The notes: a model not told the origin generated them from the letters alone. Numbered from the stretch's first letter, positions 14,388 to 24,306 are shown. The stretch: 64,000 bases of DNA from Stutzerimonas stutzeri (GCF_002890915.1 NZ_POUT01000006.1:212055-276054); one strand, 5' to 3'. Translations and numbers: made by a program.

Positions 14388-15572
14388 ATGTTCGAACTCG
14401 TAGATCATACCCCGCAAAGTGCAGTCATCAAGGTCATCGGCGTCGGCGGTGGGGGCGGCAATGCCGTCAATCACATGGTCCGCAACAACGTCGAGGGCGT
14501 CGAATTCATCTGTGCCAACACCGATGCACAAGCGCTGAAGAAGATCGAAGCGCGTACCGTGCTGCAACTCGGTTCGGCCATCACCAAGGGGCTGGGCGCC
14601 GGCACCAATCCCGACATCGGCCGCCAGGCGGCGATGGAAGACCGTGAGCGCATCGCCGAAGTGCTCGAGGGTGCCGACATGGTGTTCATCACCACCGGCA
14701 TGGGCGGCGGTACCGGTACCGGTGCCGCACCGATCATCGCTTCGGTGGCCAAGGAAATGGGCATCCTCACCGTCGCCGTGGTCACCCGTCCGTTCCCCTT
14801 CGAGGGCCGCCGCCGCATGCAGGTCGCCGACGAAGGCATCCGTGCGCTGTCCGAGTGCGTCGACTCGCTGATCACCATTCCCAACGAGAAGCTGCTGACC
14901 ATCCTCGGCAAGGACGCCAGCCTGTTGGCCGCGTTCGCCAAGGCCGACGACGTGCTGACCGGTGCGGTGCGCGGCATTTCCGACATCATGCAGCGCCCGG
15001 GCCTGATGAACGTCGACTTCGCCGACGTCAAGACCGTCATGGGCGAGATGGGCATGGCGATGATGGGCACCGGCAGCTCCACCGGCCCGAACCGCGCGCG
15101 TGAAGCGACCGAGGCGGCCATCCGCAACCCGCTGCTGGAAGACGTCAACCTGCAGGGCGCGCGCGGCATCCTGGTGAACATCACCGCCGGCCTGGACCTG
15201 TCCCTCGGCGAGTACGCCGCGGTGGGCGAGATCATCGAGGCCTTCGCCTCCGACGAAGCCACCGTCAAGGTCGGCGCCGTGATCGACCCGGAGATGGCCG
15301 ACGAACTGCACGTCACCGTCGTGGCCACCGGCCTGGGCGCGCGCAACGAGAAGCCGGTCAAGGTCGTCGACAACACCGTGCAGGCCACCGTTGCCGCAGC
15401 GCCGGCACAGGCTCCGCGCCAGGAACAGGCGGCGGTCAACTACCGTGACCTGGAGCGTCCGACCGTGATGCGCAACCAAGCGCATGCGGCCGCCACCGCA
15501 GCCAAACTGAACCCGCAAGAGGACCTGGATTACCTGGATATTCCTGCGTTTCTGCGTCGTCAGGCCGATTGA
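14388..15572 (+). CDS. ftsZ: cell division protein FtsZ
   Basis: FtsZ is the tubulin-like GTPase that forms the division ring. The 394-residue protein has the tubulin signature GGGTGTGAAP in MGGGTGTGAAPIIASVA, the N-terminal GVGGGGGNAVNHM loop, the T7-loop region and a C-terminal linker followed by the conserved peptide DYLDIPAFLRRQAD, which binds FtsA and ZipA. A good ribosome site (GGAAGGAGAGAGGG) precedes the ATG. A 47-base gap separates it from ftsA. Confidence 0.98.
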   Translation: MFELVDHTPQSAVIKVIGVGGGGGNAVNHMVRNNVEGVEFICANTDAQALKKIEARTVLQLGSAITKGLGAGTNPDIGRQAAMEDRERIAEVLEGADMVFITTGMGGGTGTGAAPIIASVAKEMGILTVAVVTRPFPFEGRRRMQVADEGIRALSECVDSLITIPNEKLLTILGKDASLLAAFAKADDVLTGAVRGISDIMQRPGLMNVDFADVKTVMGEMGMAMMGTGSSTGPNRAREATEAAIRNPLLEDVNLQGARGILVNITAGLDLSLGEYAAVGEIIEAFASDEATVKVGAVIDPEMADELHVTVVATGLGARNEKPVKVVDNTVQATVAAAPAQAPRQEQAAVNYRDLERPTVMRNQAHAAATAAKLNPQEDLDYLDIPAFLRRQAD

Positions 15573-15648
15573 TTGAAGTTATCAGGAGTATTGTTGTGAT
15601 TGGTATTCAGCAAAGTTGGCATCTGCTATTATCGCCGGCAATTGTTGA

Positions 15649-16599
<951 letters not shown>

Positions 16600-16619
16600 G
16601 CAGTACCTCTCTTCCTGAT

Positions 16620-16646
16620 TGAGCCACCTTCGGGTGGCTTTTTTTA
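16620..16646 (+). terminator. rho-independent terminator after lpxC
   Basis: The stem GCCACC / GGTGGC (16623-16628 and 16633-16638) encloses the stable tetraloop TTCG and is followed by seven T residues. It lies 20 bases after the lpxC stop and closes the dcw cluster transcript. Confidence 0.93.
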
Positions 16647-16689
16647 TTTCGCTGCCCAGGCAAGTGAATGGCATGGAAGGTCGGGCCTG

Positions 16690-16800
16690 AGCTTCGAGCT
16701 ACAGGCGGTCCTTTGGCCCGCATCGCCGCGAGGGCGCGCCTCCTACAGGGGTGTACCGGCCGCTTTTTGTGGGAGGCCCGACCTCGGGGCGCTAGCTTTT
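16690..16800. repeat. REPIN-like repeat, copy 1
   Basis: Two REP-type modules face each other. The left one, read on the minus strand, is TGTAGGAGGCGCGCCCTCGC; the right one, on the + strand, is TGTGGGAGGCCCGACCTCGG. A short spacer containing GTGTACCGGCCGCTTTT separates them. Two further copies with the same layout lie at 42120-42215 and 42256-42358, all between genes. REP doublets of this kind in pseudomonads are mobilised by RAYT transposases; none is visible here. Confidence 0.85.
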
Positions 16801-16813
16801 GGAGCTTGTCGCT

Positions 16814-17347
16814 TCAATTCATGCCGTCCAGCAGCCCCGCCATGTCGTCGGCGTGTTCCTCTTCCTGGGCGAGGATGTCTTCGAAGATGCGCCGGGTGGT
16901 GGGGTCCTTGTCGCCGATGTACTGGATGATCTCCCGATAACTGTCGATGGCGATACGCTCGGCCACCAGGTTCTCGAAGACCATGTCGCGCAGCCCGTTG
17001 CCCTCGACGTACTGGGCGTGGGCGCGTTCGGTCAGGCTGTCGGGGTTGAAGTCCGGTTCGCCGCCCAACTGCACGATACGCTCGGCGAGGCGATCGGCAT
17101 GCTGCTGTTCCTCGTTGGCGTGCTCGAGGAATTCGTCCGCAGCCAGGGTGGATTTGAGCCCGGTGGCCATGTAGTAGTGGCGCTTGTAGCGCAGATAGCA
17201 GACCAGCTCCGTGGCCAGGGCTTCGTTGAGCAGGTTGACCACCACCTCGCGGTCGGCGGAATAGCTTTCGGTTACGGCTCCGTTCTCGACATGTTGGCGG
17301 GCCCGCTGACGCAGGCTTTGCTTGTCGCTCAGTTGTACGTAACTCAT
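16814..17347 (-). CDS. ferritin-like (bacterioferritin-type) iron-binding protein
   Basis: The product is a four-helix-bundle ferritin-like protein of 177 residues, probably an iron-storage or iron-detoxifying cage. Metal-ligand spacing is visible: the first helix contains NEALATELVCYLRYKRHYYM, the second EHANEEQQHADRLAERI (ExxH), the third ENLVAERIAIDSYREII and the fourth EDILAQEEEHADDMAGLL (ExxH). This matches a di-iron ferroxidase site. The open frame runs further upstream, but the ATG at 17347 (MSYVQLSDKQ) has a GAGGA box seven bases before it, so it is preferred. Close relatives are annotated as bacterioferritin; no haem-binding methionine can be assigned with certainty. Confidence 0.88.
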   Translation of the reverse strand: MSYVQLSDKQSLRQRARQHVENGAVTESYSADREVVVNLLNEALATELVCYLRYKRHYYMATGLKSTLAADEFLEHANEEQQHADRLAERIVQLGGEPDFNPDSLTERAHAQYVEGNGLRDMVFENLVAERIAIDSYREIIQYIGDKDPTTRRIFEDILAQEEEHADDMAGLLDGMN

Positions 17348-17396
17348 CACGGTGTCCTCGTCGGCTTTGTCTCGCCGCGAGGATGTCGCGGCGAAT

Positions 17397-17576
17397 TCAC
17401 GGTTCGCCAATTGAGATCGGAGCCGGGACGGAAAGTTTTGTGAGCTGGCTTCCATCCGGCTCCGGCTCGCGTGGCGGCCGGCCTGGCTCGTCGATCGGCA
17501 GCGGATCGCCTGGCTCCTCGCGCTTGGGATTGCGCTCCGGCATCGGCGGGTCGCTGTCCGGCTCTGGGCGTTGCAT
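17397..17576 (-). CDS. small proline-rich hypothetical protein
   Basis: A 59-codon frame encodes a protein with a highly acidic, proline-rich first two thirds (MQRPEPDSDPPMPERNPKRE and following) and an ordinary tail ending SVPAPISIGEP. It lies between the ferritin-like gene and the Rho_N-like gene, starting 10 bases after the latter's stop on the same strand, so co-transcription is likely. Small Pro/Asp/Glu-rich proteins of this kind are common in pseudomonads, which supports reality. The ribosome site is weak (GAGCGAG), and the change in composition of the last 20 residues could indicate a frameshifted end. No function is known to me. Confidence 0.45.
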   Translation of the reverse strand: MQRPEPDSDPPMPERNPKREEPGDPLPIDEPGRPPREPEPDGSQLTKLSVPAPISIGEP

Positions 17577-17586
17577 GGCGTCTCGC

Positions 17587-17985
17587 TCAGCTCAGGGCGC
17601 GCAGCAGCTCGTCCTTGCGCATCTTCGAGCGGCCGCGGATATCGCGCTCGCGTGCCTTGTCCATCAGTTGGTCGCGGGTCATGTCGGCCAGCGCCGTGCT
17701 AGCGGATTTCGAGCGGCGGGCCGAGCCCTTGTTCGGCGAATCGCCTTTGCGCGTCTGCGCTGCCCGGTGGGCGGAGTCCTTGCGTTCGGCGCGCTTGGCG
17801 GTTTCGCTTTTCGTCCTGCCCGAGCCGCCTTTGCGTTCGCCGCCGCCGGATTGCTTGTTGACCGTCGCCCAGGCTCGCGCCTCGGCCTCCTTCTCGGAAA
17901 CGCCACGTTCTTCGTAGCTCTGCTCGATATGCTCGGCCTTGCGCTGCTGCTTTTCGCTGTATTTGGATTTGTCTCCACGGGGCAT
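17587..17985 (-). CDS. basic protein with C-terminal Rho N-terminal-like (SAP-type) domain
   Basis: A 132-residue, very basic, low-complexity protein. The N-terminus MPRGDKSKYSEKQQRKAEHI and the following EERGVSEKEAEARAWATVNK are characteristic of a pseudomonad family sometimes called plasmid stabilisation protein or ChaB-like; the middle (about 45-95) is Lys/Arg/Ser/Gly-rich and probably disordered. The last 32 residues, TRDQLMDKARERDIRGRSKM onward, form a helix-turn-helix-like LeDHxH/Rho_N motif that may bind nucleic acid. It sits among stress-type genes (ferritin, osmE). A DNA- or RNA-binding stress role is inferred only. Confidence 0.8.
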   Translation of the reverse strand: MPRGDKSKYSEKQQRKAEHIEQSYEERGVSEKEAEARAWATVNKQSGGGERKGGSGRTKSETAKRAERKDSAHRAAQTRKGDSPNKGSARRSKSASTALADMTRDQLMDKARERDIRGRSKMRKDELLRALS

Positions 17986-18048
17986 GGCGGGCCTCCTTGG
18001 TCGTGGAAATAGGCGGCGCAGCGGGTGCCGCTACGCCGCCGATGCGTC

Positions 18049-18390
18049 TCAACGGCGCTGATTGCGCTGGTTCTCCTCGAGTTGCCGGCAAGTCAGGAAG
18101 CCTTTGCCGTCCACGCGTCCAGAGGCGTCGAAGCTGACGTAGTAGGGCTGCTGCTTACCGTCCCGGCTGAGGATGTAGTCGTGGCAGAGGCCCGGAGCGG
18201 CGGTACGGGCGCCGGCGCTGGATGGTTCGCCGCCGATTGCCAGTACCCGCTCCTGGGTCATTCCCTCTTCGACGTCACGGACCAGGGGCTCATCGCGATA
18301 AGTGATCCGGTCGACGGGGTTCTGCACGTTGCTGGCGCAGCCGGCGAGCAGCAGTACGGCCGCAAGGGGGTAGAGCGCGCGCTTGAACAT
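18049..18390 (-). CDS. osmE: osmotically inducible lipoprotein OsmE
   Basis: A 113-residue lipoprotein with signal peptide and lipobox LLAGC (Cys at about 18), then an SmpA/OmlA-like fold: VRDVEEGMTQERVLAIGGEP is the typical GMxxxxVxxxxGxP motif and is followed by CHDYILSRDGKQQPYYVSFD. Order and spacing match OsmE of enterobacteria and pseudomonads. It is predicted to sit in the outer membrane facing the periplasm. OsmE is induced by high osmolarity in E. coli (family knowledge). Neighbouring stress genes agree. Confidence 0.87.
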   Translation of the reverse strand: MFKRALYPLAAVLLLAGCASNVQNPVDRITYRDEPLVRDVEEGMTQERVLAIGGEPSSAGARTAAPGLCHDYILSRDGKQQPYYVSFDASGRVDGKGFLTCRQLEENQRNQRR

Positions 18391-18481
18391 GGGAAGTCCT
18401 CGCTGGGTAGGGTTCTCTTTTGGCCCCTGAGCGCTCCGGGAGTTTCAGCGCAGCGCCGTTTCACGCCTGTGGCGAGGCCTC

Positions 18482-19798
<1,317 letters not shown>

Positions 19799-19807
19799 GG
19801 GAATTCC

Positions 19808-20368
19808 TCAGGCTGGTGGTGGGGGCGGGCCGCCATCGTTCGGCCCGCGCGAGCTGCTTCCTTCGTTGCCTTTCCGACGCTTGTGGGCGTGCAGCGCGGC
19901 GTGCCGCTCCAGCCGCGGCATCAGCACGAAGATCGCCAGCGCCAGCAGCGTGCTGAGCACGGCGGTGGCCTCGTGGCCCATGCCGACGGCGATGCCGATG
20001 GCCGCGGTGAGCCAGATGCCCGCAGCGGTGGTCAGCCCTTTGACATCCTCGATCGAGCTACCTTTGAGGATAGTCCCGGCACCGAGAAAGCCGATGCCGG
20101 TGACGATGCCCTGGATCACCCGCGAGATGTCGTCGCCGCCCATGCCGGCTTGCACCGGCACTAGCACGAACAGGGCCGCGCCCAATGCCACCAGCATGTG
20201 GGTGCGCAGCCCGGCCGCCTTGCGCCGGCGCTCGCGTTCGTAGCCGAGCAGTCCGCCCAGGATCGAGGCGATCAGCAGGCGACAGCCGATCCGTGTCGCC
20301 TGCTCCAGGTCGGGAATGTCGGAAAACTCCGAAGCGATGGTGCTGCTGATGATCGACCACCACTCCAT
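19808..20368 (-). CDS. MgtC/SapB family membrane protein
   Basis: A 186-residue integral membrane protein with about four or five transmembrane helices. Family motifs are ATRIGCRLLIASILGGLLGYERE, where the E-R-E segment after helix 1 is characteristic, then KAAGLRTHMLVALGAALFVL and IVTGIGFLGAGTILK. The short C-terminal tail is hydrophilic and ends in a run of prolines; the larger soluble C-terminal domain of Salmonella MgtC is absent, so this is the short SapB-like form. The ATG has GGAGACGAAC before it. Roles proposed for the family include magnesium limitation and acid survival; the substrate is unknown here. Confidence 0.9.
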   Translation of the reverse strand: MEWWSIISSTIASEFSDIPDLEQATRIGCRLLIASILGGLLGYERERRRKAAGLRTHMLVALGAALFVLVPVQAGMGGDDISRVIQGIVTGIGFLGAGTILKGSSIEDVKGLTTAAGIWLTAAIGIAVGMGHEATAVLSTLLALAIFVLMPRLERHAALHAHKRRKGNEGSSSRGPNDGGPPPPPA

Positions 20369-20445
20369 GTTCGTCTCCAGTGCGCTGGGGTCTGACTGTA
20401 TTGAGTCGTGGGAGCGCAGTGGGTTCGGTCAGTCGCGTGCGGCAG

Positions 20446-21534
20446 TCATGGGGCCTCGCCGGGGGCTTGTCCCATTCGTACCTGGGTTGATCCCGCTGGC
20501 CGCGCAGGCCCCTGATCGGTCACCTGGAAACGCAACATGCCGATCATCTGCCCGGCCTCGGTGACCACCCGTACCCGCCAGCGGCCTGCCGGTGCGGCAG
20601 GGAAATTGCGTTTGTGGGTCCAGGCCCGATAGCCCGCCTCGCGACCGCCGCTGATGTCCAGGGCGATGCGGTCGACTTGCCGGCCATTGTGCAGCCATTC
20701 GTGGTAGATGCGTTCCTTCAGGCCACGCGGCGCATTGATCGCGGTATAGGCATACAGCCCGTTGGCCTTCAGCTCGGCGCTGTTCAGCTGGCGCAGGCCC
20801 TGGCCCGGTTTGCGCTGGCGGTCATCGAGGCTCATGGTCACCGCGACATCGGTGAGCCAGAGCGTAGCCGGCGGCACCCAGGTGCGCCCCAGCCAGCCCG
20901 CGCCGCCGAGCGCCACGGCCAGCAGCACGATGCCCGGCACGTTGCGCCAGCTCCAGCGCGGGAACAGGCCGCTGAGGCTCGGCAGCGCCAGTAGCACGGC
21001 GACCGCCAGTGCCAGCTGGTAGCTCTGCGGCGTGGAGAGATGGAGGATGATCGGCAAGGCGGTAAGCAGCACCGCGAACAGTGTCAGGGTATGGAAGCCG
21101 AGGTAGAGCCAGCGCCTCGGTGCCAGCCACCTGTAGTACAGCGGGTCGATCAGCGAGATCAGCGCCGCCACGCCGAGCAGCCCGGTGAACAAGGCCTGAC
21201 CGCTGTTCCAGGTGGTGGTGATGACGAAGAACGGAATGATGAAGAACAGGCTTTCCTGGTGCACCATTTGCGTCGCGTAACGCAGCAATGGTGGCGGCAC
21301 CTGCCAGCCGAACCTGCGCTGCAGGCTGCGGCGCAGGCTGGATTCGAGCACCAGCCAGAGCCAGCTGACCAGCATGACCAGCGCCACCACCTTGGCCAGG
21401 CCGGCATGCCGTTCGACCAGCAGGAAGCTGGCCACGCCGGAACAGAAACCGAACAGCGCGATGGTCCCCGGATAGCGGCGGATCAGGCGGCTGGCCAGTT
21501 CGAACAGGCGTGACAGCAAAGGCTTGAACTGCAT
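20446..21534 (-). CDS. membrane protein with C-terminal DUF2914 domain (DUF5924-like)
   Basis: A 362-residue protein with an N-terminal membrane region of about seven to eight hydrophobic segments (residues about 20-230) followed by a periplasmic or exterior domain of about 130 residues. That domain contains the DUF2914 pattern TDVAVTMSLDDRQ, KERIYHEWLHNGRQVDRIAL and GRWRVRVVTEAGQMIG. The start at 21534 gives MQFKPLLSRLFEL; the longer open frame upstream has a poor, non-membrane N-terminus. Function is unknown. It is on the same strand as the neighbouring MgtC-type gene, with a 77-base gap. Confidence 0.82.
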   Translation of the reverse strand: MQFKPLLSRLFELASRLIRRYPGTIALFGFCSGVASFLLVERHAGLAKVVALVMLVSWLWLVLESSLRRSLQRRFGWQVPPPLLRYATQMVHQESLFFIIPFFVITTTWNSGQALFTGLLGVAALISLIDPLYYRWLAPRRWLYLGFHTLTLFAVLLTALPIILHLSTPQSYQLALAVAVLLALPSLSGLFPRWSWRNVPGIVLLAVALGGAGWLGRTWVPPATLWLTDVAVTMSLDDRQRKPGQGLRQLNSAELKANGLYAYTAINAPRGLKERIYHEWLHNGRQVDRIALDISGGREAGYRAWTHKRNFPAAPAGRWRVRVVTEAGQMIGMLRFQVTDQGPARPAGSTQVRMGQAPGEAP

Positions 21535-21720
21535 GAAGCGGCGTTCCGGGTAGAGGCTTGTTACCAGTATCGGGTACGGCAGGGGCGGTGCAAATGTGCT
21601 GGGCGCCGCTCGCCTGCCATTGTGCCCCGGCCGCGACCGAGTCGTGTGCCGAGCGATGAGGTTTTCGTCATTTTCCGCGCGTGCGCCGTCCCGCGGCGGC
21701 GCCGGCACGGTGGAAACGGA

Positions 21721-22212
21721 TCAGTTCGGCGAAGCTTCGCCGTCCTCGTGAACCCGCTCCGCTGGCTGCGGTAGCGCCGAGGAGTGATGGCTGGTGATCA
21801 GCCACTGCCCGGCGGGGTCGTGCCATTTGTAGGTGAAGGTATAGCGTGCGCGGACGGTGCTGCCATCGCCGAGGTGGAAATCGTAGAGGCCGGTGTCCAG
21901 CGCGCTGTTGCAGTCGATCTGGATCATCCGCGAGACGACCTCGCCGGTCGGCTGCAAGGCGAGGAAATGCCTGAAATAGTCGAGCTTGCCTGCTGCAGTC
22001 GGGCGCGGGGTGTTGGATACCGTCGGCAGCAGCAACGACCCGGGGGCATAGTTGTCGACCACGCGCTGCGGATCGCCCGACTGCACGTCGTCGTTCCAGC
22101 GGTCGAAGAGAGCGGCGACCTGCTGCTCGTCGATGGTATGGCAGGCTCGATCTTCGGCCTGTGCGGCGATGGGGGACAGGGAAAGCAAGAGCAGGGGTAG
22201 TGCGTATTTCAT
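21721..22212 (-). CDS. secreted SgcJ/EcaC-type NTF2-fold protein
   Basis: A 163-residue protein with a clear Sec signal peptide (MKYALPLLLLSLSPIAAQA, cleavage after AQA) and an NTF2-like or CaMKII-association-type domain: IDEQQVAALFDRWNDDVQSG, PGSLLLPTVSN, KLDYFRHFLALQP and WLITSHHSSALP. Proteins of this SgcJ/EcaC family have a small cone-shaped pocket and often no known catalytic activity. The ATG at 22212 is chosen because it begins the signal peptide. A periplasmic ligand-binding role is possible but unproven. Confidence 0.8.
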   Translation of the reverse strand: MKYALPLLLLSLSPIAAQAEDRACHTIDEQQVAALFDRWNDDVQSGDPQRVVDNYAPGSLLLPTVSNTPRPTAAGKLDYFRHFLALQPTGEVVSRMIQIDCNSALDTGLYDFHLGDGSTVRARYTFTYKWHDPAGQWLITSHHSSALPQPAERVHEDGEASPN

Positions 22213-22315
22213 TGCATTACTCGAGGTGGAGGGGTCGATTGCGGAACAGGAGCCGCTGCGGTTCTGCGCCTTCGCGCATGACTGTGACCGCCCAGGCCTG
22301 TCGACATTCCATCCC

Positions 22316-22792
22316 CTAATGAAGCATTGCCCGGTCCAGCGCTTCGCGGACCTCACGGAAGGAGCCGGCGGCCTCGGGCGAGAGGCGAATCAGCGGCAGA
22401 TCGACGGTCCGGCACAGCTGGTCGAGGAAATCGTCCGCGGCCTGTGGCTCGTCCAGCTTGAGCGCGCAGACGGCGGCCAGGTCGCGCTTGCGGCACAGGA
22501 GGAAATCGAAGCGCTGCGCGGCGATCCGGTTGGTCGCCCGGTACCAGTACGCCCTGCGCGCGAGGGCGGTGACCTCGACGACATCGGCGACGCCTACCTT
22601 GGCGAGGATCAGGTAGTCGTCGCCGGCGCTGCGTTGCAGCGTCGCCAGCAGTTCACGCTCGGCCGGGGCGAACAGGGGCTCCTTGAGGCGATAGGGAAAC
22701 TGCAATGCCGGATGGTTGAGCTGCCGGTTCTTGATGAAGAACACCAGCACGAAGCAGACGAAGGCCACCAGCGTCAAGGCGAGCCAGCTCAT
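22316..22792 (-). CDS. DUF2726-type membrane-anchored protein
   Basis: A 158-residue protein with one N-terminal membrane anchor (MSWLALTLVAFVCFVLVFFI) and a cytoplasmic DUF2726-like domain. The pattern PLFAPAERELLATLQRS, LILAKVGVADVV and RFDFLLCRKRDLAAVCALKL resembles the nuclease-like fold of DUF2726 (restriction-endonuclease-like FDFLLC...AVEL core), with the usual glutamate replaced by lysine/leucine. It may be a non-catalytic nucleic-acid-binding relative. Its ATG overlaps the stop of a 22-codon frame with a strong ribosome site (ATGA), suggesting translational coupling. Confidence 0.75.
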   Translation of the reverse strand: MSWLALTLVAFVCFVLVFFIKNRQLNHPALQFPYRLKEPLFAPAERELLATLQRSAGDDYLILAKVGVADVVEVTALARRAYWYRATNRIAAQRFDFLLCRKRDLAAVCALKLDEPQAADDFLDQLCRTVDLPLIRLSPEAAGSFREVREALDRAMLH

Positions 22793-22857
22793 CCGGGGCG
22801 GCCTCGTCCTGCCGGCGGCACCAGCCTGCGTGCGGACTCAATGGCGCGATCGTTCAT
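22789..22857 (-). CDS. possible 22-residue leader peptide coupled to the DUF2726 gene
   Basis: The frame MNDRAIESARRLVPPAGRGR(PG) begins at an ATG preceded by AGGAGG with four bases between, the best ribosome site in this region, and its TGA overlaps the next ATG in the arrangement ATGA. Either it is a translated leader that drives reinitiation at the DUF2726 gene, or the ribosome site reflects an alternative longer product in another frame. No homologue is known to me; the evidence is the ribosome site and the coupling geometry. Confidence 0.4.
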   Translation of the reverse strand: MNDRAIESARRLVPPAGRGRPG

Positions 22858-22918
22858 GCGGCCTCCTGTCTGGTTGTCTACCATGGTGGAGTGCAGAGCG
22901 CGGAAATGGTTTCCTCCG

Positions 22919-22953
22919 TTATCCACTACAGCTGTGCAGCTTTCTGTGGATAA
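22919..22953. repeat. three-box DnaA-like element, copy 1
   Basis: The element has TTATCCACT at 22919, TGTGCAGCT at 22933 and a perfect DnaA box TGTGGATAA at 22945-22953, followed by GCATGGGAA. The first box is inverted relative to the other two. Three more copies with identical offsets (0, +14, +26) lie within 1.4 kb. The 460-base spacer between the DUF2726 gene and the LOG gene holds this copy and copy 2; apart from the 22-codon leader frame I see no other gene in it. Confidence 0.8.
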
Positions 22954-23100
22954 GCATGGGAATGAAGGCGCTGGACCTTGCAGCACTAGGTCTTGAAGAA
23001 TCTGCTCAAATTTCGCTCAATGCCTTGTTTGTCGAAGGAAAAAGCTCCAGCCGGCATGAGAAGGGAAAGAACCGCAGGCGTCCTCGCCATTGGCGATGGG

Positions 23101-23135
23101 TTATCCCCGGTTATTGTGGACGTCATTGTGGATAA
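23101..23135. repeat. three-box DnaA-like element, copy 2
   Basis: TTATCCCCG lies at 23101, TGTGGACGT at 23115 and a perfect DnaA box TGTGGATAA at 23127-23135. Offsets are the same as in the other copies. It is 182 bases from copy 1 and 119 bases from the 3' end of the LOG-family gene. Confidence 0.8.
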
Positions 23136-23253
23136 AGCGGGCAAAGACGTCGCGAAGCCCCATATCTTTGCCGCCTTGGCGTCACTGGCTGAATTTTGCT
23201 CAGCTCGACGGAATGCCCGTTGCACGGGCATTCCTGCACCGCGGCGCGGTCGA

Positions 23254-23841
23254 TCATGCCGGCGCGGTTTTTTCCCACCTGGCGTGCACGGTCGGCTGCC
23301 AATCCTCGAGCAGGCGCAGCAGCGTTTGCGCCGAATCGCTGCGCTGCAGCATGTCGCGATGGGCGCCGCGCACGAAACGTTCCTCGACGAGATGGTCGAG
23401 GAAGTGGCTGAGCTTGCTGTAGAAGTGGTTGACGTCGAACAGGCCGAGCGGCTTGTTGTGATAGCCGAGTTGGCCCCAGGTCCAGACTTCGAACAGCTCT
23501 TCCAGCGTCCCCAGGCCGCCGGGCAGAGCGATGAAGGCGTCCGACAGCTCGGCCATCCGGGCCTTGCGTGCGTGCATGCCGTCGACCACTTCCAGGCGCG
23601 TGAGTCCGGTATGGCCGACTTCGGCATCCTTCAGGCTCTGGGGGATGATGCCGACGACTTCGCCGCCGGCCTCCATGGTGGCGTTGGCCACCACCCCCAT
23701 CAGGCCCACGGCGCCGCCGCCATAGATCAGCGTGATGCCATTGGCTGCCAGGGTGCGGCCGAGTTCGCGGGCGGCCTGTTCATAGATCGGGTTGGCGCCC
23801 GTGCTGGCGCCGCAAAAAACGCAAATGGAACGCAGGGACAT
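23254..23841 (-). CDS. LOG family protein (cytokinin riboside 5'-monophosphate phosphoribohydrolase type)
   Basis: A 195-residue Rossmann-fold protein of the LOG family, which releases free base from nucleoside 5'-monophosphates. The signature [16 protein letters not shown] (PGGxGTxxE) and the upstream [10 protein letters not shown] segment with its conserved arginine are both present, as is [13 protein letters not shown] at the N-terminus. The start at 23841 (MSLRSICVF) gives the usual N-terminus. In bacteria the physiological substrate is often uncertain, and the older name lysine decarboxylase is misleading. It is flanked on both sides by the DnaA-box-like elements described separately. 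Confidence 0.93.
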   Translation of the reverse strand: MSLRSICVFCGASTGANPIYEQAARELGRTLAANGITLIYGGGAVGLMGVVANATMEAGGEVVGIIPQSLKDAEVGHTGLTRLEVVDGMHARKARMAELSDAFIALPGGLGTLEELFEVWTWGQLGYHNKPLGLFDVNHFYSKLSHFLDHLVEERFVRGAHRDMLQRSDSAQTLLRLLEDWQPTVHARWEKTAPA

Positions 23842-23916
23842 CGTTGACTCCGTTGCAGGGACTGCCCGCAGGTTACGCCGCGCGGCGACCGGGGCCAAGC
23901 GGTGCCCCCGGCGAGA

Positions 23917-23994
23917 TCATCGATCGACCCAGGCACCGCTGACCGCCGAGGCGTAATCGGCGAACAGGCATTCGAACAGGTTGTGGCTGAACAT
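23917..23994 (-). CDS. possible 25-residue small protein
   Basis: The frame reads MFSHNLFECLFADYASAVSG followed by AWVDR and stops with TGA. It is preceded by a near-perfect ribosome site, GGAGGAG, seven bases before the ATG, and lies 75 bases upstream of the LOG gene on the same strand. The peptide is partly hydrophobic and contains one cysteine. It could be a small regulatory or leader peptide for the LOG gene. No homologue is known to me; the claim rests on the ribosome site and reading frame alone. Confidence 0.4.
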   Translation of the reverse strand: MFSHNLFECLFADYASAVSGAWVDR

Positions 23995-24105
23995 GGTCAG
24001 GCTCCTCCGCGGTTGATGAGCCCATGGTATGGGCGCTCCGGCTAGCCGGCCCGTTGATTCTGAACATCGTCGCGATAGGACGATGGCTATCGTGACTGCT
24101 TGGGT

Positions 24106-24140
24106 TTATCCCCGAACTCTGTGCAGCAATCTGTGGATAA
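24106..24140. repeat. three-box DnaA-like element, copy 3
   Basis: TTATCCCCG lies at 24106, TGTGCAGCA at 24120 and a perfect DnaA box TGTGGATAA at 24132-24140, followed by GCTTGGGAA much as in copy 1. It lies in the 720-base spacer between the LOG gene and the SDR gene. That spacer otherwise holds the 25-codon frame, copy 4 and presumably the SDR promoter. Confidence 0.8.
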
Positions 24141-24306
24141 GCTTGGGAAGAGCCGCTGCGAGCGAGTGCTCATCGGGGCTGGCGTGGTGCGTACATTTTT
24201 TGCCCAGATAACTGGGGATGCGGCTGGATGCCGCGCTACAGGGGGGTTGTCGTCATGTTGACGAACAGTGGGAAGCTATCAAAAGGGCGACATGCAATGG
24301 CCGAGG

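Noticed and set aside
17383..18012. Plus-strand Ser/Gly/Arg-rich frame opposite the ferritin/Rho_N region
   Set aside because: It is the complement of the low-complexity minus-strand genes; serine- and glycine-rich repeats come from their proline- and lysine-coding bases.
22986..23627. Minus-strand frame overlapping the LOG gene in a different register
   Set aside because: It runs through the LOG gene out of frame and through the DnaA-box spacer, lacks a ribosome site and has no recognisable domain.
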